A stretch of 64,000 nt of DNA from Flavobacteriales bacterium (lineage in GTDB: Bacteria; Bacteroidota; Bacteroidia; JACJYZ01): assembly GCA_020635855.1 (NCBI GenBank), contig JACJYZ010000002.1:1674001-1738000 (forward strand), given 5' to 3'. Position 1 is the first letter of the stretch, and each line of letters begins with the position of its first letter. The notes beneath the pieces are model-generated. The model was not told where the DNA came from. It ran no database searches and saw nothing but the letters and a program-made list of their open reading frames with translations. The position numbers were made by a program, and so were the translations under genes. This document shows, piece by piece, positions 1-9,057 of the stretch.

Positions 1-1710
1 GTCGGGGTCGTTCACCAGCTCGTAGGATTCGTTGTAGAGTTCTGCATCCAGTTCAACGGTTTCGTTTTCGCCGAACCTTTGGTGGGAGGTGATGCGGAAC
101 AAGCTGCGATCGGCTTTCACTGCGAGGAACTGTGCACTCTTCCCTACCCATTCTTCAAAATACTTGTAGCTGTTGGTGGCGGCGAATTCCCGCAGCTTCC
201 ACCGCCAGATGCCGATGCCGGTGAGCACGCCCCATTTCCGCTCGCCGTCTTCCATGAAATACAGCAACGGCGACTCGGTGGACACGCTGGCGATCTTCTG
301 CTTCATGAGCGTGTATACCTGCTGTCGGGTTTGGTATTCACCGAACGGCGCCTGCAGGGGCGGTACCTTTTTCAGGAAAGCGGCGCACCCTTCATCAATG
401 GTGAACAAGGAAAAGGCGGGGTTCACTTCTGCGCCCACATCGTTGGCATTGCCCCGCATGTTGCCGGTAATGGCGATGCCGGTATTGAGTTCGTTGAAGG
501 CGGGCAGGTCTACGCGGTCGGATATGATCAGCCAACGCGGGATGTTGCGTTCATTCAACTTGTTCATCAAACCGTTGAAGGTGGATAAGGTGGCGTCGTG
601 GATGGGCAGGTCGTGTAGGATCACCAGGCTCGCCTTGTCGACTGCTTCATTGCCGATCTTCACCTGACCTCCGGCCACAGACACATCGTTGATCAGTGCC
701 GAGGTGACTTCGTACTGCGAGTTCTTGGCAAGGGCTGTTTTGAGCGCCGCTACATCGGGGTGCGGTGCATGCGCCACGATGAAGATGCGCTGGCGGCTGT
801 CGATCACATCTACAAAAACATCGGATGTATTGTTGACGTACGTTACTTCTCCTTCCAGCCGGGACAGTCGCACCCGGAGGTGGTTCATGCCCAGTTTTTT
901 TGCGGTGAGGTTGAATGACATGGTGGCCACCTGCTGGTCTTCGGTGAATGTGAGTCCGCGCGTAAACAACGCCTTCCCGTCTTCCTCCACGGTTAGTACG
1001 GGGTTCTCTCCCTTGCATTCGGTGGCCGCCACCACGATCTCCAGCGGGTATTCGTTGTTCAGGAAGGCTAGCCGGTTGTAGTTCACATTCTGCACCAGCA
1101 GATCTTTCTGCACGCTGGTATCTCCCAGCGCCACGGTGTACATGGGGGCATGCAGGCCGCCATTGGCGTAAAGCGGGTTGAGGCCTTTGTTGATGAGGCC
1201 GTCGCTGGCCAGGATCACGGCGCCCACGTTGCGGTAGGCGTACCGGTCTTCGAGGTCGTTCAGCAGGGCTGAAAAATCGGTTTGCACGCCCTTGAAATCC
1301 GCCTGCAGTCCATCCTGTACGGCGTCGTCGAAGCGGAAGGTCTCCACGTCATAGTCGGCCTTCAGGTCTTCCGCCAGCTTTTGAAAGGCAGGAAGAAATT
1401 GTTGACGGTAATAGTTGGAGTCGCGGGTTTGAACGATGGATGAGGAATTGTCCATCGCCAGGATCACGATGGGTTTCTCGGGATGAGACGTCGTGTACTT
1501 CAGCATGGGCGCCAGCAGGAAGAAGGCCAGCAGGCTCACGGTCAGAAACCGGAACACGCCCAGCAATGCGGGTAACCAGGAAGCAGCTTCGGAAAAACGC
1601 CGGTCGCGGCGATACAGCAACACGGCGTATGTTGCACCTGCCAGCAGGCAGAAGATCACAAACCACAACGGGTATTCGGTAACCAGGTCGAGTGTCAAAT
1701 CCAAATACAA
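1..1710 (-). CDS. VWA-like membrane protein, C-terminus outside window
   Basis: The reading frame is open from near 1710 to the left edge, so about 570 N-terminal residues are visible and the C-terminus is missing. Two membrane helices come first (LWFVIFCLLAGATYAVLLY, then a segment around FRFLTVSLLAFFLL). A von Willebrand factor A-like segment follows, whose DNSSS matches the DxSxS metal-binding (MIDAS) motif, with ASDG further on. The later part (RIFIVAHAPHPDVAALK and onward) looks like a Rossmann-type domain. There is no ATG before the helices. The frame upstream is closed by the fabG stop, so a TTG at 1710 or 1704 is the likely start. The layout is typical of Bacteroidota membrane-anchored VWA proteins of unknown role. 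Function is not assigned. Confidence 0.7.
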   Translation of the reverse strand, partial: MYLDLTLDLVTEYPLWFVIFCLLAGATYAVLLYRRDRRFSEAASWLPALLGVFRFLTVSLLAFFLLAPMLKYTTSHPEKPIVILAMDNSSSIVQTRDSNYYRQQFLPAFQKLAEDLKADYDVETFRFDDAVQDGLQADFKGVQTDFSALLNDLEDRYAYRNVGAVILASDGLINKGLNPLYANGGLHAPMYTVALGDTSVQKDLLVQNVNYNRLAFLNNEYPLEIVVAATECKGENPVLTVEEDGKALFTRGLTFTEDQQVATMSFNLTAKKLGMNHLRVRLSRLEGEVTYVNNTSDVFVDVIDSRQRIFIVAHAPHPDVAALKTALAKNSQYEVTSALINDVSVAGGQVKIGNEAVDKASLVILHDLPIHDATLSTFNGLMNKLNERNIPRWLIISDRVDLPAFNELNTGIAITGNMRGNANDVGAEVNPAFSLFTIDEGCAAFLKKVPPLQAPFGEYQTRQQVYTLMKQKIASVSTESPLLYFMEDGERKWGVLTGIGIWRWKLREFAATNSYKYFEEWVGKSAQFLAVKADRSLFRITSHQRFGENETVELDAELYNESYELVNDPD

Positions 1711-1776
1711 ATAAGCCGGCGTTCCTGCCGCGGTACGTTCAAAGGTACAGCTTATTCGGGTATCGCTGGCAACGAT

Positions 1777-2523
1777 CTAGGTGTGCATGCCGCCACATAC
1801 GCTCAGCACCTGGCCGGTGATGTACGACGACATGTCGGAAGCCAGGAACAGCGCAGCTTGCGCCACTTCATTGGTGCTGCCACCCCGTTTCATGGGGATG
1901 TCACCCAGCCATGCTTCGGTCACCGCCGGATCCAGTTCTTTGGTCATCTCAGTTTCGATGAATCCGGGTGCGATGGCGTTGCAGCGGATGTTGCGTGAAC
2001 CGAGTTCCTGTGCAACGGATTTGGTAAACCCGTGGATACCGGCCTTGGATGCCGCATAGTTGCTTTGTCCGCCGTTGCCTTCAATGCCCACAACCGAACT
2101 CATGTTGATGATGGATCCGGAGCGTTGCTTGAGCATCGGCCGCTGAACCGCTTTGGTGATGTTGAATACGGATTTCAGGTTCGTGTTGATCACTGCATCC
2201 CAGTTCTCTTCCGACATGCGCATCAGCAACCCGTCGCGGGTGATGCCTGCATTGTTCACCACCACATGGATGGTGCCGAATTCCTTTATGATGTCGTCGA
2301 TCAGCTTCTCCGCCGCCCTGAAGTCGGCTGCGTCCGAATGATAGGCACGGGCGCCTTCGCCGCGCAAAGCCAATTCCTTTTCCAGGGCGTGTGCCTTTTC
2401 CTGTGAACTCAGGTACGTGAATGCTACGAATGCTCCGTGATCAGCGAATGTTTCGGCGATGGTTTTACCGATTCCTCTTGAACCGCCTGTCACCAGGACC
2501 ACTTTACCTTCCAGAAGTTTCAT
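1777..2523 (-). CDS. fabG: 3-oxoacyl-ACP reductase FabG (SDR family)
   Basis: Predicted NADPH-dependent reduction of 3-oxoacyl-ACP in type II fatty acid synthesis, cytoplasmic. The 248-aa length is standard. The nucleotide-binding motif TGGSRGIG is at residues 12-19, NNAG is near 90-93, and the catalytic set is Ser143 (MSSVVG), Tyr156 and Lys160 (NYAASK). The C-terminus SVCGGMHT resembles the usual VNGGMYM ending. I chose the ATG at 2523 because the family starts right there (MKLLEGKVVLVTGG). An upstream ATG would add an unconserved tail. The gene is divergent from the barrel protein at 2590. FabG is well supported against other SDRs, though some paralogues act on other substrates. Confidence 0.9.
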   Translation of the reverse strand: MKLLEGKVVLVTGGSRGIGKTIAETFADHGAFVAFTYLSSQEKAHALEKELALRGEGARAYHSDAADFRAAEKLIDDIIKEFGTIHVVVNNAGITRDGLLMRMSEENWDAVINTNLKSVFNITKAVQRPMLKQRSGSIINMSSVVGIEGNGGQSNYAASKAGIHGFTKSVAQELGSRNIRCNAIAPGFIETEMTKELDPAVTEAWLGDIPMKRGGSTNEVAQAALFLASDMSSYITGQVLSVCGGMHT

Positions 2524-2534
2524 TTTAATTGGTG

Positions 2535-2566
2535 TTGATTTTAACCCTTGCTTGTATGTACTTTCG
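2535..2566 (+). promoter_or_regulatory. Candidate Bacteroidota promoter for the barrel gene
   Basis: A TTG at 2535-2537 and TACTTTCG at 2559-2566 are separated by 21 bases. This fits the Bacteroidota -33/-7 pattern (TTTG, 19-21 bases, TAnnTTTG) with one mismatch in the -7 box. It would start transcription about 15 bases before the ATG at 2590. Read by eye only. Confidence 0.4.
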
Positions 2567-2589
2567 TAGTGGCGCAAATATAACAGAAA

Positions 2590-3306
2590 ATGTCACACCG
2601 TATTTTCACCCAACCGTGTTACCGCAGCCTTAGGCGTGCGGTACTTTTCGTGTGTATGCTCCTCGCTGCACAAGGTACGCGGGCGCAAACAGTTGAGGCC
2701 GGACTAAGGGCCACGGTCAACTCCACCTGGCTGATCAACAAAAATGTTTCCGACAAGGGAAGCGCCCAATCCTATGCCGTCAGCATCGGCAATTCGTATG
2801 GCATCATGGGCGGACTTTTCCTCGCCGAGTTCACAGAGATCACCGGCGAGATCCATATCAACAAACACCTTCAGAAATACACGGGCACCACCTCCGGCGG
2901 CATCAAGTACGAATCGCAAAATACCTTGCACACCTGGGAAGTGCCGATCATGCTCCGCTTGCTGTCGAAGTCGCTGGGGTATTTCGAACTGGGCGCCCAG
3001 TACAGCATCGTGAAATCCGCCGAACATGAAAACGACCTTCCGGGGTTTGAAGCTTTCAATGGCATCACCACGGCCGACTGGGCCAAGGCCAACCTGTCGC
3101 CGGTGATGGGGTTCGGCACCGACATCAAACTCATCGACAACACACTGCTGATGACTTTGGGATTGAGGGCCAGTACCGGTTTGTTTGACATGAAGGGAAC
3201 AGACGGACTGGGCACCGACCTGTCGGACAGTTCCCTGTACCCCAAGTACCAGCGCACCAACAGCATCACGGTGGGGTTGTTGTTCGGGGTATCTTTGCGG
3301 ATGTAG
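2590..3306 (+). CDS. Outer membrane beta-barrel protein
   Basis: A 238-aa exported protein. The N-terminus has a basic patch and hydrophobic core (RRAVLFVCMLLAAQG) ending at TRAQ, a typical Bacteroidota signal peptidase I site. The mature part alternates polar and hydrophobic residues, has many Gly and aromatic residues, and ends TVGLLFGVSLRM, an amphipathic last strand. This resembles the small porin-like barrels common in the phylum (about 8-10 strands). It is divergent from fabG and convergent with the TolC gene, whose stop is three bases away. No substrate or partner can be named. Confidence 0.75.
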   Translation: MSHRIFTQPCYRSLRRAVLFVCMLLAAQGTRAQTVEAGLRATVNSTWLINKNVSDKGSAQSYAVSIGNSYGIMGGLFLAEFTEITGEIHINKHLQKYTGTTSGGIKYESQNTLHTWEVPIMLRLLSKSLGYFELGAQYSIVKSAEHENDLPGFEAFNGITTADWAKANLSPVMGFGTDIKLIDNTLLMTLGLRASTGLFDMKGTDGLGTDLSDSSLYPKYQRTNSITVGLLFGVSLRM

Positions 3307-3309
3307 CCC

Positions 3310-4767
3310 CTACTCGATCGCCACGCCTTTCTCGAAATCAAAGAGCGTAACTTTTCTCAAGGCATACAGGGAAAGCCAATAGGCTTCCAGGCTTCCGATG
3401 TACGCCTTCCTCGCCCTGTCTTTTTCGCTCAGCGCGATGTTCAGGTCGGTGATGCTGATGCGGCCGATGAGGTAACGCTGCACGGTCACTTCATGGCTTC
3501 TGCTTGCAATGCTGTCTGCCTTGCTTGTCAGATCCAGGTTTTCACGGTTCACTTTTAACTGCCTTACCAGGATACCGATGTTCCGGTCAATTCCATCGAT
3601 CTCCTGAGTGGTGCGGGATCGCACCTGCTCTTCCAGCGCTTCTGCCGCTTTGATCCTGGACCGCCCCTGGCCCCAGTCGAGCAACGGAACACTGATACCC
3701 AGCTGCAGGCGTTGCTGATCCAAAGGGTTTGCATACACACCTTCCAGGTCGCCGGCGCTTTGCACCAAGCCGTAAGATGCTGTAAGGTTGCCGCTGAAAC
3801 CGTTGTTGCCTTTGACCTGCGCAAGGGATCGCTCCGCCTGCAGCGCCTCCAGTTCCAGGCTGCTGCGCTCGCTGTTGTTCTGGCGGGCAAGGTCACGTGC
3901 TTTGTTTTCATCCACTTCCATCAGGGGTACATCCGTGGGTATGGCCAGTTGCATGACCTCATCACCTGCCAGTCCGAGATACGCCCTCAGTTGCGCATTG
4001 GTGCTCACTACATCCAGCTCGGTTTGCGCCACCTCGTTTTGTGACTTCATCACATTGAGTTGCATCTGCAACAAATCATTCTCCGCAATCTTGCCCAGTT
4101 GGTATCTGCCCTGGGATATGCGGAACAGGGTATCGTTGCTGCCCTTGTTGGCCTGGGCGGTTTGGAGGCTCACCTCCGCCATCAGCAGGTTGAAGAAAAG
4201 GCGGCATGCCGTGGCCGATATGTCTTCCATGGCGGAGAGGTACGACTGCTTGGCGATGGCATATCTCAAAGGTTCGATGCGGTTATCCCACCGGCGGCTG
4301 TTGAATCCCATCAGCGGTTGGGTGAAACCGATGGTAACCGGGTTGGCCAGGTAAGACGTAACGGTACTGTCGTTGATCACATCGATGCGGTCGAGTTGGG
4401 AACCCACAAAAACGCGGGTGCCTGTGGGTGCGATCTGCTGATCCAGCGACAGGTTCATGGATGAGGTGGCCTGGCTTCTCCTGCGAAACACATCGGTTCC
4501 GTCGTTCTGGGTGATGGAGGTGATGGACCGGTTCAGGTCGGGCAGCGTACCCCCCAGGTTGACCTGCGGAAGGTTGCCGGCCCGGTAGGCTTTGTAGGAC
4601 CACTCGCTGTATTCGAATGCCTTCTTCGCCTGCAATGCGGCCGGTGACTGTTCTTTCGCCATGCTGAGCACTTCCTGCAGGGTAACGGTTTGCGCACGAC
4701 CCGGAAGTCCAAAGAAGACGGTAAATGTGAACAACAGAAAGTGTATTCCGGCAAGCTTGTTATTCAT
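3310..4767 (-). CDS. TolC family outer membrane efflux protein
   Basis: Predicted outer-membrane channel of a tripartite export system, 485 aa. A signal peptide (MNNKLAGIHFLLFTFTVFFG to GRAQ) is followed by two repeats of long helices with heptad-like Leu/Ala spacing, for example TVTLQEVLSMAKEQSPAAL near the mature N-terminus and the SRIKAAEALEEQ helix in the second half. This is the outer membrane efflux protein pattern. The ATG at 4767 is chosen because it starts the signal peptide; earlier starts would add about 63 unconserved residues. It overlaps the end of the permease gene by eight bases, so it is the last gene of the operon running from 7370. Confidence 0.88.
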   Translation of the reverse strand: MNNKLAGIHFLLFTFTVFFGLPGRAQTVTLQEVLSMAKEQSPAALQAKKAFEYSEWSYKAYRAGNLPQVNLGGTLPDLNRSITSITQNDGTDVFRRRSQATSSMNLSLDQQIAPTGTRVFVGSQLDRIDVINDSTVTSYLANPVTIGFTQPLMGFNSRRWDNRIEPLRYAIAKQSYLSAMEDISATACRLFFNLLMAEVSLQTAQANKGSNDTLFRISQGRYQLGKIAENDLLQMQLNVMKSQNEVAQTELDVVSTNAQLRAYLGLAGDEVMQLAIPTDVPLMEVDENKARDLARQNNSERSSLELEALQAERSLAQVKGNNGFSGNLTASYGLVQSAGDLEGVYANPLDQQRLQLGISVPLLDWGQGRSRIKAAEALEEQVRSRTTQEIDGIDRNIGILVRQLKVNRENLDLTSKADSIASRSHEVTVQRYLIGRISITDLNIALSEKDRARKAYIGSLEAYWLSLYALRKVTLFDFEKGVAIE

Positions 4768-6109
4768 ACCTGAGGGATTTGATCGGATCTTGCATGGCGG
4801 CCCTGCGTGCGGGAGCGATCCCGAAGATGAGTCCCACCATGGCGGAAATAAAAAAGGATAAAAACACGGATACCGGGGAGATGACGGTGGCAATGCCAAA
4901 GCCGACATCAATGAGTACGGAAAGTCCGATGCCGAGTATGATTCCCGACAAGCCACCTACCAGGCTGATGGTGACCGACTCCATCAGGAACTGCATCACC
5001 ACATCGTCTTTGGTAGCGCCGATGGACAGGCGCAGGCCGATCTCTTTGGTTCGTTCCAGCACCGAAGCCAGCATGATGTTCATGATGCCGATGCCACCGA
5101 TCAGGAGCGAGATACCGGCAATGGCAGCCAGTACATTCCGGAACATCTTTTTTGTTTCCTGCTCCTGTCGCAGCATCAGTTCGGGTATCACCACCTCAAA
5201 ATCGACCACGCCGTTGTGCCTGCGTTCCAGCAGCCGGGAGATCACATCGGCAGCGCCTTTCAGTTCATCGGTGCTGTTCACCTGGATCACGAGGCGATCA
5301 ATCTGGTTGTGATTGTCTTTTGCGTTGAGCGGATCCTTGGTGGTTTCATCATCGTTCCCCCATGGGTTGGCCGCCCGTTCCAGCGCAGCTTTGGTGAGCA
5401 TGCCGCGGTTCCGGTAGCGGATCAGTACGGTTTCCATCGGGGTGTACACATCCATGTTGTAGTTGCGGATGCCGAGGTGACTGGCGGCATCGTCCGAGAT
5501 CAGGCGTTCCTGCAATACACCGATGATGCGCAGCCATACCTTTCCGCATTTGAGGTATTTCCCGATGGGGTCTTCGGAGGGAAAGAAACGTGTTTTGATG
5601 TTCTTGCCGATGATGCACACGGGCAGACCGGCCACCAACTGATCGCGGGAAAACATGCGGCCGCGTTCCAGGGAAAAACCGGTCATGTCAAAAAAAGTAG
5701 GTGTAACACCTACCAGTCGTGCCGTTCTGCGAATGCCACCGTGGATCAGGTTCATGTTGAGGATGATCTCCGGACTGATCCGGTCCACGCCCGGAACCAC
5801 ATCACGGATGCCTTCTGCGTCAAGCAGTGTGAGGCCGGGTGAGAACTTTTCCTTTTCGGTGCCGGTGCCCTGCTCCTGGTCCACTTTGTCTTCTTCCTGC
5901 TTGATGACGGGTGTTACCGTGATGTTGTTCACGCCCACCAGTTTCAGCTGATCGAGGATCTGGCGTTCCGTGCCTTTCCCGATGGCCAGCATGGTGATCA
6001 CGGCAGCCACACCGAAGTTGATACCCAGCGTGGTGAGCAGCGACCTGAGCTTGTTGGCCATGATCGCTTCGATGGCGGCACGGAAGCCGGCTGTTCGGTT
6101 CAGCGGCAT
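4760..6109 (-). CDS. MacB-like ABC transporter permease (FtsX domain)
   Basis: An inner-membrane permease of 449 aa. One helix (about 24-45, within LRSLLTTLGINFGVAAVITMLAIGKG) precedes a large periplasmic MacB_PCD-like domain (about 46-320). Three C-terminal helices form the FtsX domain, with the conserved stretch SVLERTKEIGLRLSIGA. These permeases transmit motion to an adaptor and a TolC channel rather than moving substrate across the inner membrane. They need a separate or fused ATPase, and none is fused here or encoded next door. The gene begins one base after the adaptor stop, so it is clearly co-transcribed. Substrate is unknown. Confidence 0.88.
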   Translation of the reverse strand: MPLNRTAGFRAAIEAIMANKLRSLLTTLGINFGVAAVITMLAIGKGTERQILDQLKLVGVNNITVTPVIKQEEDKVDQEQGTGTEKEKFSPGLTLLDAEGIRDVVPGVDRISPEIILNMNLIHGGIRRTARLVGVTPTFFDMTGFSLERGRMFSRDQLVAGLPVCIIGKNIKTRFFPSEDPIGKYLKCGKVWLRIIGVLQERLISDDAASHLGIRNYNMDVYTPMETVLIRYRNRGMLTKAALERAANPWGNDDETTKDPLNAKDNHNQIDRLVIQVNSTDELKGAADVISRLLERRHNGVVDFEVVIPELMLRQEQETKKMFRNVLAAIAGISLLIGGIGIMNIMLASVLERTKEIGLRLSIGATKDDVVMQFLMESVTISLVGGLSGIILGIGLSVLIDVGFGIATVISPVSVFLSFFISAMVGLIFGIAPARRAAMQDPIKSLRYE

Positions 6110-6110
6110 G

Positions 6111-7370
6111 CTACTTCTTTCCTCCCTCGTCTTTAAGCCGGATCACATCCATGTTTTGTTCGGACGGAGATGAGAGCATCAGTACATCACCTTCCTTCAC
6201 CCCATTCTCGATCACCACATAGTTTTCGTTGGTGGCACCCAGCTTCACTTCCTGTTTTTCCAGCGACCGGCCGTTTTTGCGCACCACGTAGGTCAGTGTG
6301 TCTTCGCTGTTGAAGATGCATTCCAGCGGGGCGAAGCAGACCTTGTCGAGTTGTTTGGCGAGGATCTGGTTGCCGGTGGTCATGCCCGGACGCAGGGTTG
6401 AATCCTGTTCGTTGATCTCCACCTGCACTTCAAACACCTTGGCATCTGAATTCGGCATCTGCTCACCCATGTTGGCCACGGAGATCACTTTGCCCGTTAG
6501 TTTCTTTTCCGGAAAGGCATCGAGGGTGATGGTGACCTGTTGACCCTCCTCCACCTTGCGGATCTCCACTTCATTCACATACGTCCGGGAAAGCATCTTG
6601 CTCAGATCGGGCAATGTGGCCACCACAGGATCCCAGGCGCTCACCATGGAACCCACGCCCTTCTTCTGTCCGTTCCATTCACGTTGATAGGTGATCATGC
6701 CCTTTTCCGGGGCCAGGATCCTGAACTGCTGGTCGGCATCGTTGTACAGGTCAATGCGGCTCTGGATCTGCTGGATGGATGCCATGACGGATTGTACTTT
6801 CGCCTGGGCCTGTTTGATCTTAAGGTCATAGTTGCGCTTGGCCTGATCCAGGGTGCGGTGGGCTTTCTCCAGGTCCATTTCCGCCTGTCGCTGAATGGCG
6901 GGCGGTTCGAACTTGGATTGCTCCACGGAGATTTCCTTTTCCTTTACATCGTATTGATAGTTGATCAGGTCATTGCGGAGCAGGCGCAAATCAAGGGCGG
7001 TATCCAGCTTGGTCTTGGTAAGTTCCGTCATGATCTTGTCCATCTCAATCGCCTGGTTCTTGATCTTGTCTGCCAGTCCGGACTTATCCAGCGACGCCAC
7101 ATAGGCGCCCTTTTCAACCATGGTTCCTTCCGGCACCATGTCCACGATCTTCACATTGTATTCGCCGATGGAACGGAGTGTAGAGGGGCCGCTGATCTTG
7201 ACGGAGTTCTTGGCCTCCAGTTCTCCGGTGGTGGTGATGATGACGGAGAAGGGGCCTTTTTCAACGGTGGCATAGAGGTCGTGCTGTCCGCCGTCTTCAC
7301 CCTTCATGAAAACATATATAATAAAAACGAGCAGCAGAATGCCGCCCCCGATGAGTAATTTCTTTTTCAT
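6111..7370 (-). CDS. HlyD/RND-type periplasmic adaptor subunit
   Basis: Membrane fusion protein of a tripartite efflux system, 419 aa. An N-terminal anchor (KKKLLIGGGILLLVFIIYVFM) precedes the first half of a lipoyl-like domain. A long helical hairpin rich in Glu, Lys and Gln follows (about 85-210, including MDLEKAHRTLDQAKRNYDLK). Then come the second lipoyl half and a beta-barrel domain (RTYVNEVEIRKVEEGQQVTI). The order is that of MacA-like adaptors. It is first in the operon adaptor-permease-TolC. The upstream 450 bases carry repeats and an IS element, so any ATPase gene that once preceded it is no longer adjacent. Confidence 0.88.
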   Translation of the reverse strand: MKKKLLIGGGILLLVFIIYVFMKGEDGGQHDLYATVEKGPFSVIITTTGELEAKNSVKISGPSTLRSIGEYNVKIVDMVPEGTMVEKGAYVASLDKSGLADKIKNQAIEMDKIMTELTKTKLDTALDLRLLRNDLINYQYDVKEKEISVEQSKFEPPAIQRQAEMDLEKAHRTLDQAKRNYDLKIKQAQAKVQSVMASIQQIQSRIDLYNDADQQFRILAPEKGMITYQREWNGQKKGVGSMVSAWDPVVATLPDLSKMLSRTYVNEVEIRKVEEGQQVTITLDAFPEKKLTGKVISVANMGEQMPNSDAKVFEVQVEINEQDSTLRPGMTTGNQILAKQLDKVCFAPLECIFNSEDTLTYVVRKNGRSLEKQEVKLGATNENYVVIENGVKEGDVLMLSSPSEQNMDVIRLKDEGGKK

Positions 7371-7610
7371 GTATGAGAAAATGAATGTACTTGCTCCTTC
7401 ACGAAGATATGTGCTTCATATTATAAATGCACAGGGAAAAAGAATTCGGTTCGTCAGATTGAATGATTGTTATGCCTTATAACACATGAAGGAAGAAAAA
7501 GTAACAGGGGGATTGAGATTTTAGATGTGATATGTTAGATGGCTGCGCATCCCCGGGCACGATTGCAAATCGGCGCCAGCGACGTCCATTAACGAACCAT
7601 GTAATAGGCT

Positions 7611-7820
7611 AAAATTTGAACCACATAGGCACATAGCGCACACAGACCATGTGAAGGCCTGTTGTGACCTATGTGCCTATGTGGTTCAAAAGCCTGGCCA
7701 GCTTCTTCCATTGACGATGTAAGCCATACCTGCGTCGGGCTGCCAACTAAAGACTTACGACTAAAGACTTACGACACACGGATAAAATTTGAAACACATA
7801 GGCACATAGTACACACAGAC
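7611..7820. repeat. ~165-bp dispersed repeat, first copy and start of second
   Basis: No gene lies between 7371 and 7820. From 7611 there is a repeat unit with a perfect 22-bp inverted repeat (arms 7615-7636 and 7669-7690) around a short loop. It is followed by a shared stretch containing GCCTGGCCAGCTTCTTCCAT and short runs of ACTAAAGACTTACG. A second unit starts near 7791 and is cut by the IS at 7820. The unit resumes at 9058 and a third copy follows. The region 7371-7610 holds only the upstream region of the adaptor gene. Confidence 0.75.
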
Positions 7821-7832
7821 TGAAGACTCCCC

Positions 7833-8729
7833 TTAATTCGTAGCAGTTAAAACTAACGATTTCCAATCAGATTGTTGATCGGGCAGGAACGTCGAAGAGG
7901 CGTAGCCTCGAAGACGTTCCTGGGCAAAAGCCACTGGCGTCTTATATCCCAATGATGAGTGCGGACGCTCATTGTTGTAGATCCACATCCATGCGTGGGA
8001 CAACAGCTGTGCATCTTTCAGTCGGGTGAACGAAAAAGCATCCAATACTTCTTCCCGGTAGGTTTTATTGAACCGCTCCACATATCCGTTCTGATGGGGC
8101 TTTCCCTTCTCTATAAACTTCATCTGGATACCTCTTCTCTCAGCCCATTCCTCCATGGCCTGGGCAATGAACTCCGGACCGTTGTCTACCCTAATGCGTT
8201 CAGGTTTTCCCCGCCAGGCGATCAATTGATCCAATTGGCGGATCACCCGCTTGCTGGTCAGACTGGTGTCAATGGTGATATTGAGCACCTCTCTGTTGTA
8301 ATCATCAATGATGTTAAAGGAGCGAAACTTGATGCCATTGTACAATCCGTCATGCATGAAGTCCATGCTCCAGGTTACATTCGAATACAGTGGCTGAAGC
8401 AGCGGTTCTTTCACCCGCAGTGGAAGTCTCTTCTTTGTTTTGCGGCGCAGGTTCAATCCCATCTCTGTATAGATGCGGTATACCCGTTTATGATTCCATA
8501 TGTAGTTCATGTTGCGTAAGCGGTGGTGCATCATCCAGAAGCCCCAGCGGCTATGCAGCTCGGCCAGTTCCGCCAACCGGTCACGGATCATCTGATCGTC
8601 CTTGGGTTTGGGGTGGTAGTAATACACCGACTGTTGGATGGTAAACAACACACAGGCCTGCCGGATGCTGATCTTATGTTGATGATTTGCATAACCGATC
8701 AGCTCGCGCTTCTCGGCAGGCCCTAGAGC
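7833..8729 (-). CDS. IS3 family transposase, catalytic part (OrfB)
   Basis: The rve-type DDE integrase domain of the IS. The three acidic residues are visible in WSMDFMHDG, RVDNGPEF and NGYVERFNKTYREE, with the usual wide D-D and ~35-residue D-E spacing. The N-terminal part (HHRLRNMNYIWNHKRVYRIY) is the HTH_21-like region. No ATG lies upstream in this frame; only a GTG at 8651 could start it alone. The frame is open back to the A-rich slip site at 8729-8735, where a -1 shift from OrfA would enter it. The normal product is therefore probably an OrfAB fusion of roughly 385 residues. Confidence 0.88.
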   Translation of the reverse strand, partial: ALGPAEKRELIGYANHQHKISIRQACVLFTIQQSVYYYHPKPKDDQMIRDRLAELAELHSRWGFWMMHHRLRNMNYIWNHKRVYRIYTEMGLNLRRKTKKRLPLRVKEPLLQPLYSNVTWSMDFMHDGLYNGIKFRSFNIIDDYNREVLNITIDTSLTSKRVIRQLDQLIAWRGKPERIRVDNGPEFIAQAMEEWAERRGIQMKFIEKGKPHQNGYVERFNKTYREEVLDAFSFTRLKDAQLLSHAWMWIYNNERPHSSLGYKTPVAFAQERLRGYASSTFLPDQQSDWKSLVLTATN

Positions 8730-8989
8730 TTTTTTTCAATCACATCTTTCAGTACGGTGATGTGCAGGGTCTGCTCCGCTACGATCTTCTTGTATTGGGC
8801 CAGTTCGCTCTCCAGTTCTTTCAACCGTTTGAGTTGGTTGACTTCAAGCCCGGAGTACTTGCTCTTCCACTGGTAAAACGTGGGCTGACTGATGCCGTGT
8901 TCCCGGCAGATGTCGTTGACACTTTTGCCCGATTGCTGCTCCTTGAGAATGCTTACAATCTGGCTCTCGGTGAATTTGCTCTTCTTCAT
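8723..8989 (-). CDS. IS3 family transposase OrfA (HTH protein)
   Basis: An 88-aa DNA-binding protein that recognises the IS ends. The helix-turn-helix is plain (FTESQIVSILKEQQSGKSV, then HGISQPTFYQWKSKY). A leucine-zipper-like helix follows (LKRLKELESELAQYKKIVAEQ), as in IS3/IS911 OrfA. Its last codons contain A AAA AAG at 8729-8735, a classic -1 frameshift heptamer, shortly before the TAG stop. It can therefore end as OrfA or be extended into the catalytic OrfB. Confidence 0.88.
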   Translation of the reverse strand: MKKSKFTESQIVSILKEQQSGKSVNDICREHGISQPTFYQWKSKYSGLEVNQLKRLKELESELAQYKKIVAEQTLHITVLKDVIEKKL

Positions 8990-9057
8990 TTTGTTCCCTG
9001 TTAAAGTTAGCGACTAATTTCTATTTTTATTCGCTACGTTTTTTAGGGAAGTCTTCA

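Larger units (their letters stand above)
7821..9057 (-). mobile_element. Complete IS3-family insertion sequence with AGAC target duplication
   Basis: A 1237-bp element. The left end reads TGAAGACTCCCCTTAA and the right end, on the other strand, TGAAGACTTCCCTAAA, giving 14 of 16 matches and the TGA-type tips of IS3-family inverted repeats. A 4-bp direct repeat AGAC flanks it (7817-7820 and 9058-9061). It carries orfA and orfB in the classic overlapping -1 arrangement. Removing the element and one AGAC restores an uninterrupted copy of the ~165-bp repeat, as seen in the third copy near 9189. Everything needed for transposition appears intact. Confidence 0.93.

Noticed and set aside
647..1666. 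Minus-strand frames of 105 and 123 residues
   Set aside because: They are out-of-frame shadows of the open VWA-like protein frame that covers 1-1710.
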